The notes under the pieces were generated by a model. That model searched no databases. It was not told the origin of the DNA and worked only from the letters and a program-made list of their open reading frames with translations. Below, piece by piece: positions 11,774-23,926 of a stretch of DNA of 64,000 bases (the first letter of the stretch is position 1; the number at the start of each line of letters is the position of its first letter). Source of the DNA: Cyathus striatus (taxonomy: Eukaryota > Basidiomycota > Agaricomycetes > Agaricales > Nidulariaceae); the NCBI GenBank assembly GCA_025738555.1, contig JAOVFP010000006.1:1116001-1180000 (forward strand), read 5' to 3'. The position numbers were made by a program, and so were the translations under genes.

Positions 11774-14700
11774 TGTGGAAGAGGAAACGAAAGGTGAAGC
11801 AGGATCTAGGTTCTTTTCAGCGCCGGATTGGCAAGGAGCACAAGGGAAGATCATGATATAAGAGTGTCAGATACATAAGTAGCAGAAAGCGGCTTGAAGG
11901 AGTATCGCGGTCATATCATTTCAACTTTCACTCTCCCAATTCGGACGACCTGTCCATGCCCAACCCTGACTTCAATATTTCTATCATCAACTGCATTCTC
12001 CACATTCACTATTATCAAAGCTAATGACTATCTAACGTTTCAAACATTCCATTGTAATTCTGTCCTTGAAACGACATACTGACTTGTTACTGGCCTGAAT
12101 CCCCAGGGTCACCCTTTTCGGCTTTATTTCTTACCATGCTGATCAAGTGATACGGTATGCTACGGTATGTCGGCTTCCAGATGGTATCTCAATCATGCTT
12201 AACGCTCATCACCAAGGCAACTCCAAGATGCGGCTGCGCACTGTTTTCTCGGATGCAGTTGCTGCTTGTGCTTACTGACAGCAAGTACATAACCCCAGCA
12301 CATTTCTTATACCAGCATTCGTCATCCTTGATGTCCATACCGCATAAGCCCGCCGCTGAGATGCGCATATATCATCTAGGTGAGGGACTACTTATCCTCC
12401 CTGCCATTGACCGGTGTCAATCACTTGGACAGGATTATCCGTTGACAGATCGCAGATGCTTCCCACCGCAACTGCTGATTGACGCAATCCTCTCTTCGCT
12501 GATCAGCAACCTATGTACAGCGCAATATTGTGATTATTGTCCAGGAATATCAGCTGACTGAGCAAAGTGCAATGGCTGTGATAATGGAGCTCTCAGGCGC
12601 CACTGCACCGCAACGTATAGCAACGTTACAGACTTCATGATTAGCTGAAGCCACCGTCCGTTCGTGCTGGAAAGCTGGACGATTTGAACAATCTGCCACA
12701 CAATAGCACGTGTTTATTCTGGAAACCGCACTATGTCTTGATAGTATTATTCCGTTATCCACGTCAGCGCTACGCGCAATGTCTACTGCAGTAGAACTTT
12801 TGGTATCGGATTCTATGTGCCGTGCCTTGGCGAAGCTAATTGTTCAAGCATTCAATTTTTATCTGCTCCCTGGCAGCGGTCAGTTGTGATATCATCTCCA
12901 TACGATCGAGCAGCTCAAAGCAACTTTTTTTACGCCGTGGACCTTAATATCCTTGATTACTCTATCTGATATGCACTGCATAGAGAGTGGAACAGCCCTA
13001 CGTTCGTGTAATCAAGTATATTACGCCGTATATTAGTCAACAAGCAAAAAAGGAACGATACACTCCACCTCAGGCATCAATCGATCCACTATGGCTGAAT
13101 TATATCTTCATGGAGTCCTCGGTTGATCAAGCTATTGCCTGGAGCTGCGCCCTTTCCGTCTTTGAACAACATATTAAGTACCTGTGATCTGTTTCAAACA
13201 CCATGTATGTACCCACCAACGCCGAAATCTGCGGTTCAAGCCCCGCTATACACGCTCTCCTGGTTATGCTTATCATTGAATTGTTGTTTCACCGGACAGA
13301 CCGATGCTGGTAAATATCGGAATGGCGAAAGAAATTTACCATCGAGTTACAAATTACTTCCTGCTTGACTGGTCTCAATATTTCCATTCAAAGTCTAGCC
13401 TTGACCCACTTCGGATCTAGCATGTATAACATACTGCTAGGACAATTCTCCTTCGGAAAATACCTAGTATTCGGTACAAATCATCGATCTGTGGGCTCGA
13501 GAAGCTCATTTCTGATAAATTCTGATGCTGCTCACCGGGCTTGGATCTCAAGCATTGCTTTGGCTGAGTCATCTCTTCATATTTTGAACAGCACTTTTCC
13601 ACCAAAGCTTGGGCCTCTAGATCTCTGAAATATAAATGACTCCACCTGGACATGATGTACCTTTTTCGAACCCTCGACTCAGAACAGGAATAGCTTACTG
13701 GGACATCTAATGGACGACATATACTATCTTAACTCACGGAGATTGTGGTCATTAATGGCCGAGAAATCCGACCGATTGATTTCCACGAAGACAGTACTTA
13801 ATAATATCTGTCGTCGAATTTGGAGCTTCCTAAAATGGCGTACACATTGGACTCGATTGTCTCCTATAACTTCCCAAATGATACTCTGACGTGATACGGT
13901 ATTTAAGCACAAAAGAATTCCGCTTTAAATGAGAAATGAGATACACGTTGCAAACTTTGGATTCGGACCGCTTTAAGACCAACCCTTCTCCCTCGTAGGC
14001 GGAGTCCTTGGTTCCGGTTTATTTTCAGAGCCCATAGGAAATATAGATAATTGATTAATCTTTCGCCGCACCCACTTAAGGAATAATATTTTTTGTTATC
14101 ACAATTCCGAATCGCGGATATTAGTTGAACGCTCGTGAAAAACACGAGCGGTCAGTAATTTTATTCTTCTCTCTGCAGTCTGCAGTAGACTCTAATTTTG
14201 GACCAATATTGGCAAATAGGTACCACGCGTAAATCGTTCATTCACATGATGCTTTCAATCCAGGTCGAAGTCAGATAGATAAATCATCTCTAATCGACTG
14301 ATTGAACCGCCGGACATGGTGACATTTTTCCACAATTTCGCGATCTCGTTTCAATTCCAGTTGAGTTTTTTTTTTCATAAAAGTTCTACATATATTATTA
14401 AAAGAAGTCGTTCCAGGTGACTGCTTATACTGCATATACTCATGGTAAAAATATGTAGTTTTGTTATGAGTTTGCGCAAATTCTGAGGTTTCCAAAAATT
14501 AACTTGGCACCACACCCTGTTCTTAACAATAATTAAAACACACTCCTCTCCTGCCTGACTCAATTACGGCAGGCGTGGTTTCTTTAAATTGATTGCATTG
14601 TGGTTGTTTCTTCGCGTTTACCGTCTGCAGTATCATACATACATACTAATATATGGCGATACTTATTTACTCAAGATCTACTAACTGTTAACTTGGTCTT

Positions 14701-15144
14701 CTGCCGAAGATGTAGATCAACACGCTCGGGATAGTAGCCTGCCTCGTGCTTCGGACTCAATAGCCAGGCAATTTGATTGCTAGCTGTAAGCTTCGCGGGT
14801 GATCTTTATTAGTTCTGTATTTATGATGCTTACAAGATGCTAACGCCCACTACTAATCATACCAGTCAAGGTATCAATTGCGATTAAAGAATACTATCAT
14901 TGTGATGGTTAAATGTGCTGAATATTATTATTCAACAACTAATTTGTACCAGTGCCATGGGGAACCGTAGCCACGGTGAGAATACGGTTTCGAACATTTA
15001 TTAGAAAGGCAGCACTTAGCAGTAGTTACGATGAAAATATATTCCAATCATTTGCAATCGTTGACCATTATTCGTTGGTGTATGATTTCTTTACGGCAAC
15101 GGTGAATTCTCGTAGCCACCAAGTATATATAAATGGTCATCTAA
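11774..15144. other. Gene-poor stretch
   Basis: About 3.4 kb without a gene I can support. The first few hundred bases hold the G-alpha promoter. Open frames further on are short and lack motifs or convincing splice chains. One perfect hairpin is listed separately at 14130. The rest may be intergenic or eroded mobile DNA. Confidence 0.4.
14130..14150. repeat. Perfect 8-bp hairpin
   Basis: CGCTCGTG, a loop of five A, then CACGAGCG. The stem is GC-rich in an AT-rich setting and is followed by a T-rich stretch. No gene adjoins it, so its role is unknown. Confidence 0.6.
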
Positions 15145-15251
15145 CTATTCATCTTGAAGCTTGATGCGCATTGCGTCTTCACGAACCTGCTCTTTGGCAA
15201 TCATCATGTCAAAGTTCTGACCCCAATATTTACGTGATATGTAGTAGAATT
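15145..15251 (-). CDS. C-terminal exon of an unrecognised protein
   Basis: After an acceptor-like accgtgcag (minus strand) the frame reads FYYISRKYWGQNFDMMIA, continues with KEQVREDAMRIKLQDE, and stops at TAG (15145). The amphipathic, charged and codon-like character looks like genuine coding sequence rather than chance. No family is recognised. Possible upstream exons on the same strand lie at 16288-16506 (pieces such as LVPKTFFDGQQQVNERG between GT-AG signals) and 16788-17018. I could not connect them in one frame, so this may be the end of a multi-exon gene or a decayed remnant. Confidence 0.35.
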
Positions 15252-16787
15252 CTGCACGGTGTAGACCAAGTGTACACGATTAGCGCTGTAGAAATTCCGA
15301 CATAGTTCACACAGTACTGCAATAATACTGAGTATCGCGACATAGTACTTACATACCACTTACCATATCGTAAAATCATCGCTAGTCCCCTGCCTAGCGG
15401 CGTTGAACTACTGCTAGTGGGTAAAATCCAGGGAGAAACACGAGATCTCGATTACAATGGATGCCCCTGGGAATTGTGAAGTGAAAACCTTAACCTGTAC
15501 ATAGGACACATGTCAACTGTCATCGATTCTCTGTTGGGCTACATGATCTGAGATGAGGTTTCGCCGTTATGGACAATATGAAGGGCACAGGTCGGGAGAG
15601 AATTTCGCAAACCACAATTTCTATTCTCCTCGAGGAATAGGAAGCTAGAAAGTCCATCGAATGGGTTCATATGGCATTATGGTCCCCAGAGCTATAGGCT
15701 TGATGTGAGGTGATGGTCAACTTGGAGAGCGCATTAACATCACAAGTAGATGATGACAATCACGTTCTTAGCACCATTATCACTGCTTCTCCGAACTTGA
15801 AGGTACCCCATTTCTGTTCCCGTGGTAAATGCTGAAAAGAAGAGGGGCTTTCTGGAAATTTGCATCCGCAAATTCTCACAAATAATACTCCGATGGAACG
15901 TTCAAGTTGAAAGTCGTTCTCGGGCTGCTACAATCATCCATATGGACAACAAACTCCGCTACCACCCTTCGGTACGCTGATAATTTAGTGACACAAAAGG
16001 AGATCTTTTATTTCCGCCTCTGACTGACAATCCATATAGAAGCAATATCGCCAGCAGTGTTTCAAGTTTCAACGGTAAGGTTATAGGAAAGGCTGATGAC
16101 ATTCAGAACGGGGTGTTCCAAAATCAATTACCGTTGGGTCTCGAACGCAGCGGGAGGGGTAGCGTTTTCATCTTGAATAGCTAACCAAATGAATGGCGCA
16201 AATATTCTATAGCCGGCTACGAGTTAGAAGTCTGTGGAGTAGCTCCTGAGATAGAGTCTTAAGAGAGACCCCAGACTCGAAACCTTACTATTTGTGTTTG
16301 CCATCGACACGTAGTTGTTTAGTATGAAAACACACTAGTGCGAAGGTTTCGTTTGTGTGTCCTGAATCGGGAAACCTACCAAGAAGATTTAACAATTTGA
16401 AGTCTACAAGGAGATAGAATAAAATATCGGAAATAAACCTGCCTCTTTCGTTGACTTGTTGTTGACCATCGAAAAAGGTCTTAGGTACTAGTAGAACCAG
16501 AGGCAAAATTTCAAGACTATCACAATAAGTTTACCCTGTAAAAGTCTTCAAAACAGCTCTTTCAGCCTAAGGGACAGCGTCTGTCTGACTCTGTCGTAGC
16601 TGAGTGTCCTCCCAGGCCCCACGCCTGAACTTGAACAACCGATCCGACTAGGAGTCATTAATTGCGATGCGGGCTGTAGGTCTAGCCCTTCGAAATAACC
16701 CTACGTTCTACGAAATTCCATCACCTACCCCCAAGGAAAGTTCCATGCCGCGTACGGATCGCGCGGGAAGGGGAATGTGGCACACAA

Positions 16788-17018
16788 TCACAACTGAAGT
16801 GCCAGCGAGGAAGCATCGGTGACTACTGCAGGTTGAAACTTGAACAGAGTAAAGCGAACTGCACCAAGTGGATAGGTCTTGGATAGGTCAATGTCAAAGA
16901 CTGGGTTGGTAGGAGATAACGAAGTTACTTGAGCTGAGAACAGTATCCTACCTTGACCATCATTTGTTGTGGCGGCACTAGCCGATTGGTTTAGTGAAGT
17001 CAGTGCATGAAGAATCAT
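16788..17018 (-). CDS. Possible N-terminal exon of a secreted or membrane protein
   Basis: Seventy-six residues starting MILHALTSL, preceded in frame by further hydrophobic codons (VQCLVIL) but no earlier Met. This could be a signal peptide. The rest is Ser/Thr-rich with alternating hydrophobics (GQGRILFSAQVTSLSP, YPLGAVRFTLFKFQP), suggesting beta strands. It may continue through a splice site near its end toward exons at lower coordinates. There is no family match and support is weak. Confidence 0.25.
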   Translation of the reverse strand: MILHALTSLNQSASAATTNDGQGRILFSAQVTSLSPTNPVFDIDLSKTYPLGAVRFTLFKFQPAVVTDASSLALQL

Positions 17019-19183
17019 GAGTATGACGAGGCACTGAACCTCTACGTTAAGTGAATATGATCATCCAGCATAGCAGCTACACTTACAACTATTCTTCTGC
17101 ATGATTCATCCATCATCTGTTTCTTTTTGACGTTACTCAACTATACAGGTTCCAAGTATCCTCTTCTCTAAGCTGGAGGCCCTTTCACAATTACTACACA
17201 TCGATGCAGGATTCTGTCTGAATACCAGGTCTGATGCCAGAGAATCGCTAAGAAATAATCCCTATAGCGTCTTTTTAGAGGGGTGGAGTACAACGACCTA
17301 CCTCATACAAGACTGGTCAGGTAGTGTGCTTTAGGGGCTGCTTACTTTTTAGTATCTTTACTTCCTAATATTAATATTAGCTTAAACACAGAAAGTACTA
17401 GCACAAACAGGATAGTACTAGCATTCCAACGGAGCAAATCAATGTTGGACTTCATGGCATGATAGACATACCTTTATCCCAGCACGTCCATTTTCTCCTG
17501 TACTGTGTACAGACAATTATTAAAGTTTTTTCAAGGAGACTCGCCACCATCATTGGTATATGTTGTCAAGAAGGTGCTTACAGGAAGTTCCAAGGGGGGT
17601 GGGGAAAGGTACTTATTGCATTGGAGTGCCTTGCCTATATGAATATATCGTCGCTTTAATCTGTGATCTTTCGAGAATTTTCTACCTGACCGTCGGGGTA
17701 CACGCTGTGTGATGTATCTCCGCAACGTTCCAGAAATTTCTACGATGGCCGACGCGACTTTTAGGAGTACGATCGTCCCCAGTTTACTTTGTAAGTTCAT
17801 ACTCGTAGTTCATAGGAGCATACGCAACGCTGAATTCGAAGAGACATGTTAGAAAACTGGGATTTGCCCAATTTTCCGACTTTGAACTTGTACTAGGCAC
17901 TCGAAGTTCATTTATTAAAGAAATTTCAGGTCGCATTGAATTTCGGTGCAACGGATATTGTACGGAAAGCCAAAGTCCGAAAATTTTCTGGACACGTTCG
18001 TCTTGGAAAGTAGAGAACGTGAACAAGGAACTACACAAACACCGCAAGAGCAATGAATGATTGTATATATGTACTTGTACGTACCAGCTTTCTTGATAAT
18101 AGTTCAGGTACTACTATAAGTTGACAATTAGACCCAGAATGTCCGAGGCAGTCAGAGTCTGAAAGCTTCGCCTGCTTTCTAACTAATATAACGTTTAGCA
18201 GGCTATAAAAGCATTACAGTCCGCGGGATCATCTTGCAAAAGATTTCCGATACCTTGAATGGCGACAGCCTCCTACTTATGGGCAATGCGAGGGCCTGGG
18301 CCTACGGCACCGTGTAAAAAGGCCTTGTCCAGGCACGAAGGCTTCAGAAAGCCTCGAGTAGCACAATAGCTAGCAAGCAAATCACGCTATATGAAGAAGA
18401 GAGCAGCTCGGGTGATGAGAGGAGGTACAAAGAAGAGGATAAATTGGCAGGCAAGTGGAAAATTGCGTTCGTCTTTGTAAACGTCGTGACCACCTGGTGC
18501 CTGGACTTCCATCATCACCGGCAACAGGCTGAAGGCGAATGGAGCCTGGAGCATGGATCTTCGCAAGACTTCGCGGTGTTCGAAAGTTCGACACATGAAT
18601 GAAGCAGTCCAACGGCTCCAGCGATCTTATCTCTCTCTTAAACATCGTATTTCAGATCTGTAGGTACTAGGAGACCTCGATAAGGCAAATTGATTTCCAT
18701 GTGAAGTTAATCAACCAAGGAATGTTCAAGAAGTGTCAGCGTAGATCATCGAATGTGGTAGCATGAGGAGTGGCATCAGTAGTTCAATACCAATACAATC
18801 CTGCATGCTGTTGTCGCGTACTCCGACGGCCGGCTTGGAGATAATATTCTCTCTCATGCAACTTCACGCTCGGTTCCCCTTCAATTATCGTAGACATTGT
18901 GAACCATGTACGCGGCCTGGTGGAGTTTCCAAAGGATAGTGCAAAATGTACTCCAACTCGCATCAAACTGAAAATAAACCGATGTCGTCAGTAAACGAAT
19001 TGAATTTGAAAGTACTTATAACCAGTGAACGAGTTACCAATTTTTTCACTGAAAAGATATCGTACCGATTATCCTTCCTTACACAAAAATAGCAATCGTT
19101 CTCATTCGACACTTCATAAGTTAATTCATTCGAGTAACAATAATACATAGGAGGTAGAAGCGTTCAGAAAAAAAAAATCGTAC
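17019..19183. other. Mostly unresolved, gene-poor region
   Basis: Short minus-strand frames with occasional good splice signals occur, for example the reading FLVHVLYF near 18020 and RDKIAGAVGLLHSCVELSN near 18620. I could not assemble a continuous protein or recognise a family. This could be the body of a multi-exon membrane-protein gene or an eroded one. Confidence 0.3.
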
Positions 19184-19279
19184 CGAGAAGAGATGAAACA
19201 ACACGATAGCTGCGAAGATCGAGCCGGAATACGAAATAGCAGAAATACAAAACTGAAATAATACATCGAACCTGTCCAT
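19184..19279 (-). CDS. Possible first exon of a membrane protein
   Basis: A 32-codon exon starting MDRFDVLFQF and ending AAIVLFHLFS before a good donor (gtacga). A long hydrophobic segment makes it look like a transmembrane helix. After a long intron ending ttttcag near 18970 the phase-0 reading continues FDASWSTFCTILWKLHQAAY. The chain beyond is unclear, so this is a candidate only. Confidence 0.3.
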
Positions 19280-19397
19280 CTTCAGTTGTATGTTGATGGA
19301 GGAAAGCATCCAAGAAACGAGGCGAAACTACAGAAGAAAAGTACCAAGGGTAAATTGAAACAGAAAACAAGTAAAGCGTCTTCACAGTGTGAGCCAC

Positions 19398-20798
19398 CTA
19401 CTCCGTTCTCTGTCTCTTGCCTTCCCGCTCATCCTCGCCTTCATTGGCTGCTACACCATCAGCTGCGTCGGGAGACCGTCGCTTGTTGCTGTCCTGCGCT
19501 GGCGCAGATACAGCAGCAGCTGGTGCTTCCTTATCTTGCTGGGCATTGTTTGACTGTAACTCCTTCATCCCGCGGAAAACTTCAACCTCGCTCTCGAGTC
19601 GCTGTCGATTTAGCCGCTCTTCCTCCCAGAGACGTTTGACTTCCTCCAGTTGTGCTTGGAGGTCGCCCATGGCTTGATCCATAAGAAGCTTCTCCAGAGT
19701 CCACTTCTCGATATTGCGCGCCTCGTTCTCTTTGAGATGGTGAATATACTGCACGGCGCGGGCAAGAATGGCGCCCTTGGCTTTCTCGCCATTGCCGTTG
19801 GGAACGATGCGACCGAGCTCGTTGATGCCTTCATTGATATTCCCGCGTCTTCGGCGCTCTACTTCTTTCTGTGAAACATCAGTCAGTACTTCAGCAAACC
19901 AAGTAATAGCTTCAGCTCACTTACGTGGTTATCCTTCCTCTGTCGACTCCATTCGTCGCTACCCATTGCTGCACTACGACCTCCGCGTCTGCCGCCAGTA
20001 GAGGGGGGAGTAGTTGCCGATGGTGGTGCCGTAGTAGCAGAGGCGGCATCAGACTTAGGTTGAGTAGAAGCAGCAGCATTGTTCGCTGCTTGGGCGTCAT
20101 CTCTGGGCGCTTGCTGATCGTCGGGCCGCGGTGCAGGAGCGGCTTGCATAGCGACCGAACTCAACTGGCTAAGATTCGGTGGGCCCCTAGGATGAGACGA
20201 AGGACCTGGATCATTGACTCCTGGTACACCAGCGGGGGGAGGGGGAGCATAGTGAACTCCAGGTATCTGGAATGCAGATGCCTGGGTAGCAAGGGCGGAG
20301 AGCGTCTGAGCAGCATCTTCCTTTCCAGCCTGCGTTTGGTCGATCTGTAAAGGTGAAGATGAGTAAATGGGAGTTGAAAGTTTTGAATGAATAGTCGATA
20401 ATGTGAGGTAAATAGGTGCCTCAATCTCCTCGTGACCGTTGTCAAACGCGCTCGTGCTCGCCGTCGCGAGCAATGACGGTCACGTGTAGACCAATTACCG
20501 AAGATACATGTATTTGAACGCGACAAGTAAAGGAGCAGAGAAGCACACTCCATTATACCGTACTTGCACATGCACGAAATATTACGAAAAAAGTGAAAAA
20601 TGATAAACTCACCCTAGGGAACACACCAACCGATCTAAGCAGGTTTATGATCTGCGTCTGATCGATGCCATTAATGCTCATGCTGGAAAGATCTGTCGGG
20701 ACAGAATTTGCTGAGAGGGCAGATACCGGCTGAGATGGAGGGTGGGGGGGAGCTTGAGCTACAGCCGGCTCGCTATTGGCAGGAGCAGAAGGTGCCAT
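19398..20798 (-). CDS. Basic helix-loop-helix transcription factor, Cbf1/USF-like
   Basis: Nuclear sequence-specific regulator expected to bind CACGTG E-boxes as a dimer. There are three coding exons. The first encodes MAPSAPANSEP to about SVGVFPR. The second is low-complexity, rich in Ala, Pro and Gln. The bHLH lies across the second intron: SRQRKDNH joins a basic region of the Glu/Arg-rich EVERRRRGNINEGINELG type, then VPNGNGEKAKGAILARAVQY for the loop and helix 2. A leucine-zipper-like coiled coil follows (LMDQAMGDLQAQLEEVKRLW), then an acidic/basic tail. The region resembles Cbf1, which in yeast acts at centromeres and methionine or respiratory genes. The length, about 370 residues, is typical. 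Intron 1 contains GTCACGTG at 20479-20486, the Cbf1 consensus, so autoregulation is possible. Confidence 0.9.
20479..20486. promoter_or_regulatory. Cbf1-type E-box inside intron 1 of the bHLH gene
   Basis: GTCACGTG matches RTCACRTG, the yeast Cbf1 consensus. It sits inside the first intron of the gene encoding the likely binder. Function is inferred only from the match and its position. Confidence 0.45.
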
Positions 20799-21800
20799 TC
20801 CACTTGACGTTGTTGGGTACTGAACTGAGATTCAAGGAAAATGCTGGTTGGTAGAAGGCTTATTAACTAGATAATATGCCTTAGGGTATATTGCTTTTCG
20901 GCGGAGGGAAGTAGCAGTCGCTGAAGGGTAGTAGATAGCGTCGGCTACGGGTAACTTTGAATGAATAAGAAATGCGCGAATGGGACCGGTAGTGTGAGTG
21001 CGTTCTCCAAGAGGGTTTGAAAATAGTAGAAAAAGTTGCTGAAGTTGCTGAAGCCGACTTAGGCGACGAGCAGAGGTTTAGTGGGACTGGAAGGAGTGGG
21101 AGGGAATGGTAGGGGGCGTGAAGGTCACGACTGCCGTGATCAGAAACCCTGTGACCTGGCAGGTCATCCCAACATTTTCAATTCCTCCCACGCCACACCT
21201 GACGAGTCATGTGGCATCCGGCGCGTGATCTCTCCCGGAATTGCCGATCCGCATGCTCACTGTCTTCTATCTCAATTGCCCTTTCAGTTTTATCTTGTTT
21301 CTCAACACAGATATTTCAGGCCGTTGGAGCAGTACCATCTCTGCAATGCCGGACGTATTATACCGCTGCGACCGGTATCGTTCAAAGGAAGAAGAGCCAG
21401 AAGTTCCTTGTTCTATCCCGGTTCTTAGCACACTTACTTTATCTGGTATTCTCTGTCATTCTGCTGCCAATCAACACGGGCGGAAACGACGTTATCGGTT
21501 TCTCCCATGCACACTCCGTGAGCTACTTTGACAAGCTCGCGCTTGTTATGTAGATTTCTGTAGAACAGACGGGAATAAGTAAAGGTAGCGTTGTGCTAGC
21601 GGGTGTTGGGCGGTTGAACGGCATACGCTCGCCTTCTGCAGCTAAGTATGAACTCGGGGGTAGCCCCAGTTCCCTTGTACGGCCTTACACAGACGATCGT
21701 TGCGTTTCATAGAGCACTTGAAATTCCATTCCAATCATCTCCTATTAGTTTTAACCAAGAGGGAAAAATGGATCACACTTCAGGCATCACCTGCATTACT
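20799..21800. other. Intergenic region between bHLH and SET genes
   Basis: About 1 kb holding the bHLH promoter and the 3' region of the SET-domain gene, both on minus. No additional gene is supported; plus-strand frames here lack motifs or splice structure. Confidence 0.45.
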
Positions 21801-23253
21801 TCACATAACGCCCAACCCAGCTTTTAATTCATTCGCCAAATCGTCAACTTCCAGCTCCTCTGGCTTCATGTGCTTCAAATCCTCTCTGCACCTTGCACAG
21901 GCACAAGTACCGAAGCCCCATGCCTCCAGTTCAATCTGGCGTTGTCTGTACCTGAGCTCGGGGTTAACGTACGTGACAAGAAGTTCCATGCCCGCGCGGA
22001 TGGGGCGTTTCGCGACGAGCGTGATTCGGGAGAGTGCAACGCGCTGGTCCAAATGGCGCACGGAGACATTTGGGAGGCACGAGTGGTTAAGATGCGAATG
22101 GACGGTGTACAAACCTCCGTGGGCTTCCATGTCTAAAATAAAATGAGGAATAGTGCTTGCCATAGATATATAAGAGTAACATACTCAAGCTCATCTTACC
22201 TAGCCCGCGCAAGAACCCTGCATCATAGTCAAACAGCTCTTTTTCGACATCAGGTCGAAGTGGCTTCTTCAGAATGCGAGCTAGCTTCTTCTTGTGCACT
22301 GGATCGACGGGATCTTTGAAGGCCTGCACGAAGAGTTGGTGTCCCTTTTTCCAAGCCGCCCGATCAGGCTCAGACCTCGTAGCACTAAAAAAAGGTATCA
22401 GTGTGCGCATGGAGCAGATAATACACGGGAGACATACTGTCTGAAACTATATTTGAACCGTTCCTCCATTCCCAGTTCCGCAAAGCCGCGATATACGTCC
22501 CAGTCGGCTTCGAAGGCAACATCGCTCGTCTGCGCAGCGAGAAGCAGCCTGCTCGAGCACTGCGCAAGGGCATGAAGCGCCATCCACCCTGTCTCTTTAG
22601 CATAGTCGATAAGCGGGATAGAAGCGGGATTCTGGGCTGGACAGAGCAGCGGATGTGTCTTGGCAGACCTCGAGAGGCAGAGCCTATTGCAGAACCGGGC
22701 GGGACAATACGAAGACGACGTCGACGCAGGGCAGGTGGTAATAATAGGCGAGTCGCTCAACGGGGTGGAGCAATACGAGCATGCGGTAGAGTCCATTTGC
22801 ATTTCAAAGATTTCCCTAAGAGCTCAATGGATGAAAACCGACGTCGCCTAAGATAATGAAGAGAGGCACGGGAAGTAATACGTACCATTCGGGAGCGAGG
22901 GCGTAAGGATCCTCCTTCCAAATGGCCTCGCCTTCTTCGATGTCGACGGTGGCGACCAAGCCTTTGCCCTTCCTCTTGTCAAAATACTTGACTTCAGCTT
23001 TTGGGGTCCATCTGCGCAGATCGAGGCTGCGAACGATGCGAGAAGAGGGGTAGATGGAAATTCCCTGAGGGTTGGGGGAGACGACGAGCCCCTCGCTCTG
23101 GAGGATCTTGCGGGTACGCTTTTCGCTGACGGTCCAATCAGGGTGGGTGGATAGGAGCAGCGCGTGTATTTTGGAGATGCCGAGGGTGGGATTTTCAGCT
23201 TTTAGGCTCACCAGCGCAGATTTGACCACGTCGTCGGGGGGAGAGATCGACAT
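21801..23253 (-). CDS. SET5: SET-domain lysine methyltransferase, Set5-like (MYND insert)
   Basis: Likely histone H4 lysine methyltransferase of the Set5/SMYD group; yeast Set5 methylates H4 K5, K8 and K12. The start MSISPPDDV at 23253 is preferred over 23274. The order is an N-terminal helical region (SKIHALLLSTHPDWTVSEKR), the SET N-part (YFDKRKGKGLVATVDIEEGE, ending at an intron after APEW), and a MYND-like zinc cluster (CSYC, CPARFCNRLC, HPLLC). Then come a helical insert, the SET core GGLYTVHSHLNHSCLPNVSV, RHLDQRVALSRITLVAKR, ELLVTYVNPELRYRQR, and a post-SET Cys cluster (FGTCACARC). The NHSC and YVNPE substrate and cofactor motifs are intact, so it is predicted active. The exons join in frame at the two junctions checked. 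Confidence 0.92.
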
Positions 23254-23593
23254 TGGAGAAATAACTGCAACCAAGCAAATCAGCCAGCCTTATAATCAAT
23301 CCGGGAATCCTTGGTCCGTTCTTCGCAATCTCGAAAATAATCCTACATCCCACAGAACTTCATTCGAATCAAACATGAACAAATTCTCCCTTCAAAAACA
23401 ATGACTCCTTCATTTATCGTTCTATTATTCTACATCGTATCCTGGCCTGGCCTCGCGTATCCCTTCATTGTTAACAACAAACTAATGCTCAAAGTTGGAA
23501 TAATGCATATCAAGGGTTATATACACTTGCAAGGAGAAAAATCAGATTTACGTATCAGTATTACATCTCGTCGCTAGAAATTTGGATCCTGAA

Positions 23594-23866
23594 TATACTG
23601 TACCATTACGACCAACTGTTCACGAGATTTTTGCGTGACGACCATGTTTAGTTGGACCTTCTGTTCAACGACCTGTGAGGTGCGTGACGAGACCCAAATC
23701 TGTTCAAATTTAGGCTCGCGAGCGAAGCGAGCGCTCGCAAATTTTGACCATGGTTGTTGTACCTCTGTTCAGGCCTGGCTGTGACGCGTGATAAATCCGG
23801 GATCCGTTCAAGTTCACGACGCCGTGTGACGCGTGACTGAACAGTTGGTCGTAATGGTACAGTATA
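23594..23866. mobile_element. MITE with 29-bp perfect terminal inverted repeats
   Basis: The left end (23594-23622) begins TATACTGTACCATTACGACC and ends ACTGTTCA. The right end (23838-23866) is its exact reverse complement over 29 bp. The element is 273 bp, has no coding capacity, and contains a GC-rich near-palindrome around 23713-23740 (runs of gagcg/cgctc). The outermost TA on each side could be a TA target duplication, as made by Tc1/mariner transposases, giving a 27-bp repeat. Perfect termini suggest recent insertion. It ends 60 bp upstream of a tRNA gene. Confidence 0.85.
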
Positions 23867-23926
23867 CTCGAGAGTCGATACTATATCCACGCCGGTCGGG
23901 ATGTTACAAAATTAAAGTTTTATATC

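Noticed and set aside
13231..13260. A tRNA T-arm-like sequence (gcggttcaagccccgc)
   Set aside because: No acceptor or anticodon stem can be drawn around it; probably chance.
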